Shown piece by piece: positions 1 through 7,613 of a stretch of 11,086 nucleotides of DNA. Source of the stretch: Bacteroidota bacterium (GTDB taxonomy: Bacteria; Bacteroidota; Bacteroidia; Bacteroidales; VadinHA17); contig JAUWMO010000088.1 of assembly GCA_030613125.1 (NCBI GenBank), forward strand, positions 1 to 11,086, read 5' to 3'. A model generated the notes under the pieces. The model had not been told where the DNA came from. It worked only from the letters and a program-made list of their open reading frames with translations, and made no database searches. Position numbers and translations under genes: made by a program. Numbering within the stretch: position 1 is the first letter of the stretch; each line of letters begins with the position of its first letter.

Positions 1-264
1 CTGGCTGGAAAGCCATCGATGTTGGTACCATCCCCCAATGTTGCCGAGAATCATCAAACAAGGAACGCTATGGCTCTTGTTTGTAAAGATGCTGCAGTTC
101 TTATAGACGATGATAAAGCTGGTGAGAAATTGATACCTGAAGCATTGGAATTGATAGATAATGAAATGGCACTCAGGAATTTTTCAAAGAACATCAAGAA
201 ACTGGCTGTGCCTGATTCGGCAAATATCATCGCCAGTGAAGTTATTAAGCTATGTAATAATTAA
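1..264 (+). CDS. murG: MurG C-terminal end (partial): UDP-GlcNAc-lipid I transferase
   Basis: This is the 3' end of the gene for the glycosyltransferase that adds GlcNAc to lipid I to make lipid II on the cytoplasmic face of the inner membrane. The frame is open from base 1, so the gene starts upstream of the window; 87 residues remain. The residues GKPSMLVPSPNVAENHQTRN are typical of the C-terminal UDP-GlcNAc-binding domain of MurG. The HQTRNA segment lines up with the QQYWNA nucleotide-sugar contact region of E. coli MurG (alignment from memory). The rest is helical, as expected for the end of the protein. The TAA stop is followed at once by the murC ATG, so the two genes are surely co-transcribed and probably translationally coupled. 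Identity is confident; completeness cannot be judged. Confidence 0.95.
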   Translation: MAGKPSMLVPSPNVAENHQTRNAMALVCKDAAVLIDDDKAGEKLIPEALELIDNEMALRNFSKNIKKLAVPDSANIIASEVIKLCNN

Positions 265-1662
265 ATGGATCTCAAAAAGATAAATAGAGTATATTTTATT
301 GGAATAGGCGGAATTGGAATGAGTTCTCTGGCTCGATATTTTCTTGCCGGAGGTTATGACGTAGCAGGATATGATCGTGTTTCAACATATCTTACCAATG
401 AGCTTATAAAAGAAGGAGCTATTATTCATTATAATGATGATCCTGAAGAGATCCCTTCTGAATTTTGTGATAAGACACTAAGCGATTCAACCCTGGTGGT
501 TGTGACTCCTGCTATTCCACATGATAATATTGAATTGAATTTTTTCAGGGATAATAATTTTCGCATTCTTAAGCGGTCACAGGTTCTTGGAATTATTTCT
601 GATAAAATGAAAACAATCGCAGTGGCAGGAACACATGGGAAAACCAGTATTTCAACTATGATTGCTCATATTTTAAAGCAATCCGACCTGGATTGTACTG
701 CTTTCCTTGGAGGCGTTTCAAAAAATTATGAAAATAATTTGATTCTTGGAAAAAGTGATATCGCGGTACTGGAAGCTGATGAGTTTGACCGTTCCTTCCT
801 TCAAATTCATCCTGAATTTGCGGTAATTTCATCAGTTGATGCCGATCATCTGGATATTTATGGTGATAAAAAACAGTTAGATGAGTCTTTCAGGTTGTTT
901 ATCAGCCAGATCAAAAAGGGTGGAAAATTAGTCATCAAGAAAAACCTGGATCTTACACTTCCGGAAAATACCGACTTAGAAGTTTATTCATATTCCCTAA
1001 ATCAAAAAGCTGATTTTTATGCAAAAAATATCAAATTTCTGGATGGTTTCTATGTGTTTGATATTATAGTACCTGATGGAGTGATTGAAAATGTCAGACT
1101 TGGTTTTTTAGGAAAAATGAATGTTGAAAATGCTGTTGCAGCTATTGGCATTTCATGGATCTTGGGTGTTCCGGAAATAATAATAAAAAAGGCAATACTT
1201 TGTTTCACCGGAGTTAAACGCAGGTTTGATGTAAGGTTCAGATCTGGTAAGACTGTATTTATTGATGATTATGCACATCATCCGGTTGAATTGAATTCTG
1301 TAATTGCATCTGTCAGGGAAATTTTTCCCGGGAAACAGATCACAGGTATATTTCAACCACATCTGTATTCAAGGACCCGCGATTTCAGTGATGAATTTGC
1401 TAAAAGTCTGGAAAAGTTGGACAGACTGATATTGATGGATATATATCCGGCCAGGGAAAAACCGATAAAAGGGGTTTCATCAGAGCTGATATATGATAAA
1501 GCTAAAATGAAAGACAAAATAATTTTAGAAAAAAATGAAATAATACAATATCTCCGTAATACTGATGTAGAAGTTTTATTAACACTAGGAGCCGGGGATA
1601 TTGACCAATTAGTAAGTTTGATTGAGGAAGTTTTAAAAGGAAACGAAAATAGGGTTTTCTGA
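265..1662 (+). CDS. murC: UDP-N-acetylmuramate--L-alanine ligase MurC
   Basis: MurC is the cytoplasmic ATP-dependent ligase that adds L-alanine to UDP-MurNAc, the first amino-acid step of peptidoglycan stem synthesis. The protein has 465 residues, normal for the family, in the three-domain Mur ligase layout. The N-terminal Rossmann domain carries GIGGIG at residues 13-18. The central ATPase domain carries the P-loop GTHGKTS at 122-128 and EADEFD at 170-175. The C-terminal domain has DDYAHHP at 334-340 and FQPHLYSRT at 363-371, both MurC signatures. The ATG lies directly after the murG TAA, and the protein begins MDLKKINRVYFIGIGG as homologues do, so the start is firm. No frameshift or missing key residue is seen. 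The gene belongs to the dcw operon between murG and ftsQ; murB and ddl, found here in proteobacteria, are absent. Confidence 0.98.
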   Translation: MDLKKINRVYFIGIGGIGMSSLARYFLAGGYDVAGYDRVSTYLTNELIKEGAIIHYNDDPEEIPSEFCDKTLSDSTLVVVTPAIPHDNIELNFFRDNNFRILKRSQVLGIISDKMKTIAVAGTHGKTSISTMIAHILKQSDLDCTAFLGGVSKNYENNLILGKSDIAVLEADEFDRSFLQIHPEFAVISSVDADHLDIYGDKKQLDESFRLFISQIKKGGKLVIKKNLDLTLPENTDLEVYSYSLNQKADFYAKNIKFLDGFYVFDIIVPDGVIENVRLGFLGKMNVENAVAAIGISWILGVPEIIIKKAILCFTGVKRRFDVRFRSGKTVFIDDYAHHPVELNSVIASVREIFPGKQITGIFQPHLYSRTRDFSDEFAKSLEKLDRLILMDIYPAREKPIKGVSSELIYDKAKMKDKIILEKNEIIQYLRNTDVEVLLTLGAGDIDQLVSLIEEVLKGNENRVF

Positions 1663-1669
1663 AGGATTA

Positions 1670-2449
1670 ATGAAAAGAGTACAAAAAATATTGATATGGG
1701 TAGGTATCATAGCGTATATGTTCGTGGTACTTGGGCTTGTGGATAATAAAATGGATAAGATCCCATGCGAAGTGGTCTCAGTCATTGTAAAGGATTCAAC
1801 TAAAAACCACTTTATCGAATCCCATGACATATATTCTATGGTGATTTTTTATGATAAGAATATTCTGGGCAAGCCATTTAACATGATCAATACTGAAGAA
1901 ATAGAAGATTTATTAGGCAAATATCCATTTGTCAGAAATGCCCAGGTCTTTAAAGGTTCAAACGGTAAAATAAATATTTCAGTCACCCAGAGAGAACCTG
2001 TTGTAAGAGTACTGAATTATAATGATCAGGGATATTATATAGATGATGAGGGATTTGTAATGCCGGTTAGTGAATATTATACAGCAAGGGTACTTGTTGT
2101 AAATGGCTGGAACCTGGGTGGGATAAATCCCGGTTTTAATTTAGAGGATTATAAAGAAAATAGTAAATATAAAACACTTCAGGATGTGTACCTTTTATCA
2201 AAATTCATTCATCATGATAAATTCTGGAAGGCCCAAATTGAACAGATCTATGTTGCACGATCAGGTGAGTTTGAGCTGATACCAAGGGTTGGTGCTCACT
2301 CAATCATCTTTGGTGACCTGAATAAATTTCATGAAAAATTCAGGAAACTATATGCATTATATATCTACGGATTAAAAAATGAAGGCTGGAATACATATAA
2401 CAGAATTAATCTGAAGTATGAAGGCCAGGTAGTTTGTACAAAAAGATGA
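1670..2449 (+). CDS. ftsQ: Cell division protein FtsQ (DivIB family)
   Basis: FtsQ is a single-pass inner-membrane protein that bridges early and late divisome components (FtsB/FtsL and FtsW/FtsI) in the periplasm. The protein has 259 residues: a short basic N-terminus (MKRVQK), one transmembrane helix at about residues 7-23, a POTRA-like domain at about 35-110, and a mostly beta C-terminal region. The segment YPFVRNAQVF (85-94) followed by INISVTQREPVVRV (101-114) is the typical POTRA-to-beta transition of FtsQ. The C-terminus NLKYEGQVVCTKR matches what I know of Bacteroidota FtsQ. Primary sequence is weakly conserved in this family, so the call rests on architecture, these motifs and position between murC and ftsA. 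The ATG follows the murC stop by 7 bp, with AGGA in the gap as a possible weak ribosome site. Confidence 0.93.
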   Translation: MKRVQKILIWVGIIAYMFVVLGLVDNKMDKIPCEVVSVIVKDSTKNHFIESHDIYSMVIFYDKNILGKPFNMINTEEIEDLLGKYPFVRNAQVFKGSNGKINISVTQREPVVRVLNYNDQGYYIDDEGFVMPVSEYYTARVLVVNGWNLGGINPGFNLEDYKENSKYKTLQDVYLLSKFIHHDKFWKAQIEQIYVARSGEFELIPRVGAHSIIFGDLNKFHEKFRKLYALYIYGLKNEGWNTYNRINLKYEGQVVCTKR

Positions 2450-2527
2450 GATGGAAGGATCTTTCGGAAAAATTAATAATATATAAAATAATAAATTAAA
2501 TATGTTTAACCGGATAAGCATTTTGTT

Positions 2528-3844
2528 ATGAGTAAAAAAGAAGAATTTGTTGCAGCAATCGATATTGGAACAACAAAAATTGTTTCAATAGTCGGTAGTA
2601 AAAACGACCATGGAAAGCTTGAAGTGCTTGCAATTAGCAAAGCCCCTTCAAAAGGCGTAAAAAGAGGTGTTGTTCAGAATATTGAAGAAACTGTAAATGC
2701 CATTAAGAGTACCATTGAAGAGGTTCAGGGAACTTCTGGAGTGGTTTTTTCAGAAGTTTTTGTGGGTATAGCCGGGCAACACATAAAAAGCATACGCAAC
2801 CGCGGGTATATTAACAGGGAATTTGATGAAGAAGAAATTACAAAGGGAGATATTCAACGTTTGCTTGAGGATATGCATAGAATTCCTATTGATGTTGGAG
2901 AGGAGATTATTCATGTACTTCCTCAGAACTTTATTGTTGACCATGAAACTGGTGTTAAGAATCCGGTAGGGATGTCGGGAAGACGGCTGGAAGGTAACTT
3001 TCATATTGTCATTGGCCGTGTTGCCTCGGCCAGAAATATCGAGAAATGTGTCAAAAGGGTTGGGCTTGAAATTAATGAATTAATTCTCGAACCACTTGCA
3101 TCTTCAGAAGCTGTTCTGACATCTGATGAAAAAGAGGCAGGAGTGGCCCTGGTCGATATAGGAGGTGGAACAACCGATGTGGCTGTTTATTATGACAATG
3201 TAATTCGCCACACTGCTGTTATACCATTTGGTGGGAATGTTATTACAAATGATATAAAAGAAGGATGCGCTATTTTGAGCCGGCAGGCTGAATCTTTGAA
3301 AATGCAATACGGATCAGCGTTAGGTGATATTGCTCCTGAAGATAGAGTTGTTACTATACCAGGTATTAGTGGCAGGGAGCCTAAAGAGATATCATTTAAG
3401 AACCTTGCCTATATTATTCAATCAAGAATGGAAGAGATAATTGATGCAGTTACCTTCGAGATTCAGAATTCAGGGTATTTTGATAAATTGGCTGCAGGTA
3501 TTGTGCTTACTGGTGGCGGAGCTCTTTTAAAACACCTGCCTCAACTGGTAAAGTTCAGGACCGGGATGGATGTAAGGATTGGTTTTCCAAACCTGCATCT
3601 TGCCGGCGATGTTGGAGATGATATAAACCAGCCAATGTTTTCAACCAGTATTGGATTAGTTTTAAAAGGATTTGAATACATGAAAAACAACCAACGAGAA
3701 ACACCGGAAAAGGAAGAAACAATAATAGATTTTAATGAAGAAATTAAAGGGGATGATGATTTATTACCAAAAAGGAATCTGTTTGATAAATTTAAAAACA
3801 CATTGAATGAAATTTTTGCTGAAAATGATATGAAACTCGAGTAA
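2528..3844 (+). CDS. ftsA: Cell division protein FtsA
   Basis: FtsA is the actin-like ATPase that tethers FtsZ filaments to the inner membrane and recruits later divisome proteins. At 438 residues it is of usual length. The phosphate-1 loop is at residues 11-17 (IDIGTTK), the phosphate-2 loop VDIGGGTTD at 209-217, and the adenosine motif TGGGA at 328-332. Between them lies the FtsA-specific 1C (SHS2) subdomain, about residues 75-160, which separates it from MreB and DnaK. After a charged linker the protein ends in a predicted amphipathic helix (about 417-431, LFDKFKNTLNEIF), the likely membrane-targeting sequence. The ATG at 2528 lacks a Shine-Dalgarno sequence and is preceded by T-rich DNA. 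The 78-bp gap after ftsQ is very AT-rich and shows no convincing promoter. ftsZ follows 48 bp downstream. Confidence 0.98.
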   Translation: MSKKEEFVAAIDIGTTKIVSIVGSKNDHGKLEVLAISKAPSKGVKRGVVQNIEETVNAIKSTIEEVQGTSGVVFSEVFVGIAGQHIKSIRNRGYINREFDEEEITKGDIQRLLEDMHRIPIDVGEEIIHVLPQNFIVDHETGVKNPVGMSGRRLEGNFHIVIGRVASARNIEKCVKRVGLEINELILEPLASSEAVLTSDEKEAGVALVDIGGGTTDVAVYYDNVIRHTAVIPFGGNVITNDIKEGCAILSRQAESLKMQYGSALGDIAPEDRVVTIPGISGREPKEISFKNLAYIIQSRMEEIIDAVTFEIQNSGYFDKLAAGIVLTGGGALLKHLPQLVKFRTGMDVRIGFPNLHLAGDVGDDINQPMFSTSIGLVLKGFEYMKNNQRETPEKEETIIDFNEEIKGDDDLLPKRNLFDKFKNTLNEIFAENDMKLE

Positions 3845-3892
3845 GAAAATTATACTGATTAGAATATTTAAAAACGATTAAATCTGAATATT

Positions 3893-5350
3893 ATGTCTGA
3901 AGAACTCATGAATTTTGATCTGCCGGTTGACCGGTCATCAATAATTAAGGTGCTTGGAATAGGAGGTGGAGGGAGCAATGCTGTAAACTATATGTTTGAG
4001 AGGGGGATTATTGATGTTAATTTTATGGTATGCAACACTGATGCTCAGGCCTTGGAGAGCAGTCCAGTAGCTGTGAAGATACAGATAGGTGAGTCTATTA
4101 CTGAAGGGAGGGGCGCAGGGAATATCCCTGAGATTGGAAGGCAGGCTGCCCAGGAAAATTTGGATGACGTAATGGAGCCTTTGTTGAAAAATACTAAAAT
4201 GGTTTTTCTTACTGCCGGTATGGGAGGAGGAACCGGAACAGGAGCGGCCCCTGTTATTGCAAAGGCGTGTAAGGAGGAGGGAATATTAACTGTTGCAATT
4301 GTAACTATTCCTTTCAAGTTTGAGGGTCATAAAAGGATTAAACAGGCTATTGAAGGCATTAATGAGCTTAAGAATTATGTTGATTCCCTGCTGGTGATTA
4401 ATAACGAAAAACTCAGGGAGATATATGGTGATCTTAAACTTTCTGATGCTTTTTCAAGAGCCGATGATATACTTTCAAAAGCTGCAAAGGGAATTGCAGA
4501 AATTATTACTGTTCATGGATATATAAATGTTGATTTTGCAGATGTGGAAACAGTAATGACAAATTCAGGCGTTGCAATGATGGGATCAGGAGAAGCCGAA
4601 GGTGAAGGACGGGCACTTAAAGCAGTTGAAACAGCAATAACCTCACCACTTCTTAACTCTAATGATATAACCGGTGCAAAAAGTATTCTCTTAAATATTA
4701 CTTCCGGAAATAATGAAATAAGTATGGACGAAGTTGGTGAAATAACCGATTATATTAATTCATCAGCTGCAGATGATGCCCTTATTATTTGGGGAACAGG
4801 TAAGGATGAGACTTTAGAAGAAAAAGCTTCTGTGATTGTGATTGCCACAGGCTTTGAAGCCAATTCAATTCCAGAACTATATGAAACCCAAAAAACATTT
4901 CAAAAAGTCATCCTGAATGTAAATAAATCACAAATTCCAATAACAGGATCTGAATTTGAAATAAAGGATAAAGATCTGGGTACATATTCTCTTGATGAGT
5001 TTGATAATTCACAGAGAACAATTGATTTTGGTTTTTCAGTGCCTGTGGATGGTGAGCAACAAGATATAAATCAGAAAAATGAATTTGCAGATGAGGAGAA
5101 AACATCTGAGCGTATAAGAAAAATAAAAGAGCATCAGAACTACCTTAAGGATCAAGGTTATCTTGAAAATGACAAAAAAGATGAAATTGAAGAAATGGAG
5201 AACCAGCCGGCATACCTCAGAAAAAACCGAAAAATTGACAAACCTAAATATTCTGTAAAACGAAAGATTTCAAAATACTCTTTGTATGATGATGAGAATG
5301 GAACACGATTAAATTCCGATAACTCATATTTGCACGATAATGTAGATTAA
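3893..5350 (+). CDS. ftsZ: Cell division GTPase FtsZ
   Basis: FtsZ is the tubulin-like GTPase that polymerises into the cytokinetic ring. The protein has 485 residues, longer than E. coli FtsZ because of its C-terminal part. The nucleotide-binding region starts with GIGGGGSNAV near residue 23, and the tubulin signature GGGTGTGAAP is at 111-120. The T7 synergy loop NVDFAD is at 212-217, with N212, D214 and D217 in place for GTP hydrolysis between subunits. The globular core ends at about residue 325. A charged, probably disordered linker of roughly 110 residues follows. The segment NQPAYLRKN (437-445) resembles the C-terminal peptide that binds FtsA and other partners. A further 40 residues follow it, ending NSYLHDNVD, a tail known in Bacteroidota. 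The gene closes the dcw run; its stop is 3 bp from the stop of the convergent chaperone gene. Confidence 0.98.
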   Translation: MSEELMNFDLPVDRSSIIKVLGIGGGGSNAVNYMFERGIIDVNFMVCNTDAQALESSPVAVKIQIGESITEGRGAGNIPEIGRQAAQENLDDVMEPLLKNTKMVFLTAGMGGGTGTGAAPVIAKACKEEGILTVAIVTIPFKFEGHKRIKQAIEGINELKNYVDSLLVINNEKLREIYGDLKLSDAFSRADDILSKAAKGIAEIITVHGYINVDFADVETVMTNSGVAMMGSGEAEGEGRALKAVETAITSPLLNSNDITGAKSILLNITSGNNEISMDEVGEITDYINSSAADDALIIWGTGKDETLEEKASVIVIATGFEANSIPELYETQKTFQKVILNVNKSQIPITGSEFEIKDKDLGTYSLDEFDNSQRTIDFGFSVPVDGEQQDINQKNEFADEEKTSERIRKIKEHQNYLKDQGYLENDKKDEIEEMENQPAYLRKNRKIDKPKYSVKRKISKYSLYDDENGTRLNSDNSYLHDNVD

Positions 5351-5353
5351 TTG

Positions 5354-7474
5354 CTAATAAAACCTAGCCCGTTTATCCTTTACATTTGCATTTTCGAGTA
5401 GTGCATTATAAGTTTCGAAATTCACCCTGTTTTGGTATATGCTTATTAGATTATTTTTTTCAGTCTCTGAACTAATGTCCTCTCCTTCAGTTACAACTGT
5501 TACTTGAACAACATATACACCATTTAAACCTTCTATTGGTTTCGAAATCATATTTTCTGAAAGATTTACTGCTGTTCCTATAACATTTGGTTCAATACCG
5601 GCACCCGGAATAGAGAATGAATTGAAATTGATATCCGTGGCCTCCTGTACGTTTGCATTGATATTTCCGGCAAGGTCATTTAGAGTATTAACTCCGGCCA
5701 TTTCTTCATTCAGAGTTTTAATAAGTGACTCAGCTTTTTTCTTTTTTATAGCATTCAATTTTACATCTTCTTTAACCTGCTCAAAAGAGGCAATTCCTTC
5801 CTCTTTAACATCAGTTAAATAAGCCACAACGAATTTATCCTCCAATTCCAAAACAGCCTGATTATTCTGATCAAGAACTATACTGCCTTCTTTATTTTCA
5901 TATACTGCTCTGATAAGAATACGTGGCGATTCCAGACCAGGGATCTGTCGATCACCTTCTTTAATATCATTTGCAACACGTTTATTCAGTCCACCTTCTT
6001 CAATAGCTGATATAAACTTATCATAGGTGTTGTTGGTCCCTGCAAACCGGCTGGCCTCGGAATAAATATTCTGGTAAGTATTTGAACTTGGTTGAATATC
6101 CCGTGCTAATATTCCTACCTGCACTTTATTAACCTTTGGTCCCTGATCGAGAATTTCAATAATATGTAATCCGAATTGTGATTCAACAATTGTAATATCA
6201 CCTTTCTTCCCATAGAAGCAAGCATCATTAAAGGGTTTTACCATACTGCCTTCTGTAAACCAACCAAGATCTCCACCGAGTTGAGCACTTCCCTGATCGT
6301 CTGAATTAAAAGTAGCAAGCAAGGCAAAATCAACACCTGTATCAATAAGGTTTTTTAAACTGTCGGCTACTTGCTTAGAACGTTTAGCAGATCTTTCAGG
6401 ACCTGGTAATATCAGAATATGACGTGCGCGTACAGAATCGGGAAGCATATTTTTAGTTGTGAGCCTGGCTAGCTTGTAGGTTTCATTTTCAAAATATGGA
6501 CCATAAACAGCACCTTCCTCGCTACTAAACATAAAATCATTGATAACTTCAGGAAGTTCCCCATCCTTATAGTTTTTGTAATCATAGGGAATATCAGAAT
6601 TTGCATTGACAAACTGAGCCACATCATTGGTTTCTTCTAAATCCGACTTAATATCATTTATCCATTCTTCAGAATCACTTACATCTTTTGGTGATGGGTT
6701 TACATCAAATACAATGTATTCAATATTCCGTGATGCCGATTGTTTATAATTATCTTTGTGTTCATTATAATATTTATGCAATTCTTCATTTGATACTGAC
6801 ACAGTTGAATCATTAACATCAGAGTATCGTTGTACGATATAACTGAAGTCGACCCGTTTATTATTTTCAGCAATTTCCGCTTCAGTTTGCAGTGTAGTTA
6901 CATACAAACCTTTGCGTACAAGTGATAAATACTTTGTAAAAAGTTTTTCGTCATTTATCTGATTTTCCATAAACATCCAGTATTTCCTTTGATTCCCGGT
7001 CTCATCGTTTTCCAGGTTTTTAAGAAAACGAATTAAAGCACCACGATCAAAAATGCCTGTTTGAGGATCAGTAAATATCTGTCGTATATATGCATGTGGG
7101 TTTTCACCCTGTACCAAATCGAAAAGTTCATCAGAACTAACAGACAAACCAAGTTTTTTGTACTCTTTCATCATAACAAATTCCCGAACCATCTGGTCCC
7201 AGGTCTGTTGCCGAATGCTTGTTATGGTCGCTTCATCAATTGTTGTTTGCCCTGAAAGCTTGTATATTTCGGTTAGATCATTTATTCTTTTATCAAAATC
7301 GAGATACGACACAGATTCACCTGCAATTTCAGCAATCTCAAGTTTTTTCTTCATACCAATGCCTGAACTTCCCTGACCTAAAAAGTCACCAAGTACGAAA
7401 GCAATGATAGCTAAACCGATGATAATTGCTATAAGTATGCCTGCCCTGTCCCTTATGGATTGTAGTGTAGCCAT
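5354..7474 (-). CDS. ppiD: PpiD/SurA-like membrane-anchored peptidyl-prolyl isomerase
   Basis: This is probably a periplasmic chaperone and prolyl cis-trans isomerase that helps fold outer-membrane and secreted proteins. The 706-residue protein has a PpiD layout: a short cytoplasmic start, one transmembrane anchor at about 12-34 (GILIAIIIGLAIIAFVLGDF), and a SurA-N-like helical region to about 240. A canonical parvulin domain lies at about 348-443, with VRARHILIL at its start, GGDLGWF in the middle and FGLHIIEILD at its end; H352 and H437 are the conserved histidines. Flanking segments (about 249-340 and 450-575) look like degenerate parvulin folds (inference from local similarity). The ATG is at 7474, with a -7 promoter box about 40 bp upstream. 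The gene sits downstream of lptC and the CNNM gene on the same strand, which fits an envelope role. The symbol is by architecture; strict orthology to E. coli ppiD is not shown. Confidence 0.88.
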   Translation of the reverse strand: MATLQSIRDRAGILIAIIIGLAIIAFVLGDFLGQGSSGIGMKKKLEIAEIAGESVSYLDFDKRINDLTEIYKLSGQTTIDEATITSIRQQTWDQMVREFVMMKEYKKLGLSVSSDELFDLVQGENPHAYIRQIFTDPQTGIFDRGALIRFLKNLENDETGNQRKYWMFMENQINDEKLFTKYLSLVRKGLYVTTLQTEAEIAENNKRVDFSYIVQRYSDVNDSTVSVSNEELHKYYNEHKDNYKQSASRNIEYIVFDVNPSPKDVSDSEEWINDIKSDLEETNDVAQFVNANSDIPYDYKNYKDGELPEVINDFMFSSEEGAVYGPYFENETYKLARLTTKNMLPDSVRARHILILPGPERSAKRSKQVADSLKNLIDTGVDFALLATFNSDDQGSAQLGGDLGWFTEGSMVKPFNDACFYGKKGDITIVESQFGLHIIEILDQGPKVNKVQVGILARDIQPSSNTYQNIYSEASRFAGTNNTYDKFISAIEEGGLNKRVANDIKEGDRQIPGLESPRILIRAVYENKEGSIVLDQNNQAVLELEDKFVVAYLTDVKEEGIASFEQVKEDVKLNAIKKKKAESLIKTLNEEMAGVNTLNDLAGNINANVQEATDINFNSFSIPGAGIEPNVIGTAVNLSENMISKPIEGLNGVYVVQVTVVTEGEDISSETEKNNLISIYQNRVNFETYNALLENANVKDKRARFY

Positions 7475-7515
7475 GAATCTTTGTTTAATATTTATTGTCA
7501 GAAATTTTCAGGCAG

Positions 7516-7523
7516 CAAATATA
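7516..7523 (-). promoter_or_regulatory. Putative Bacteroidota -7 promoter box for the ppiD-like gene
   Basis: On the minus strand these bases read TATATTTG, a perfect match to the TAnnTTTG -7 consensus of the Bacteroidota primary sigma factor. The box lies 41 bp before the ATG at 7474, giving a leader of roughly 30-35 nt. No clear TTG -33 element is found at the expected 19-21 bp spacing; the nearest is GTTC. It lies in an intergenic gap just after terminator-like repeats, which supports a separate transcription start here. The match could still be chance in AT-rich DNA. Confidence 0.5.
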
Positions 7524-7556
7524 AGAAAATATGGGGCATGAACGGTAATGAATTAG

Positions 7557-7579
7557 TAAATTTTTACTTATAAAATTTA
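7557..7579. repeat. AT-only inverted repeat (8-bp arms, 7-base loop)
   Basis: TAAATTTT at 7557-7564 is the exact reverse complement of AAAATTTA at 7572-7579, with a 7-base spacer. It abuts the next inverted repeat (7580-7607). It could add a T-rich tail for termination of the upstream minus-strand operon, or be an operator near the ppiD promoter. With arms made only of A and T, chance occurrence is quite possible. Confidence 0.35.
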
Positions 7580-7607
7580 TGATGGAATTATGTTTGTGGT
7601 TCCATCA
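7580..7607 (-). terminator. Possible terminator hairpin after the CNNM gene
   Basis: TGATGGAA (7580-7587) and TTCCATCA (7600-7607) form a perfect 8-bp stem with a 12-base loop. The stem begins 6 bp past the CNNM stop codon on the minus strand. Downstream in that direction comes TAAATTTTATAAG, only a modest T-rich tract, and the stem has just three G-C pairs. The placement between a stop codon and a promoter box favours a terminator for the TPR-lptC-CNNM transcript, but it is weak as an intrinsic terminator and some read-through into ppiD is likely. Confidence 0.38.
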
Positions 7608-7613
7608 GGAAGA

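Noticed and set aside
2450..2527. Possible promoter for ftsA in the ftsQ-ftsA gap (TATGTTTA at 2501-2508)
   Set aside because: It differs from TAnnTTTG at the last base, has no TTG about 20 bp upstream, and the gap is so AT-rich that such matches are expected.
5357..5376. Weak hairpin ATAAAAC/GTTTAT as a shared ftsZ/ppiD terminator
   Set aside because: The stem is only six pairs with a bulge, mostly A-T, lies inside the ppiD coding end, and has no T-run on either side.
7061..7407. Cluster of overlapping short plus-strand open frames
   Set aside because: They lie opposite the transmembrane anchor and SurA-N-like part of the PpiD-like gene, overlap each other in different frames and have no recognisable features.
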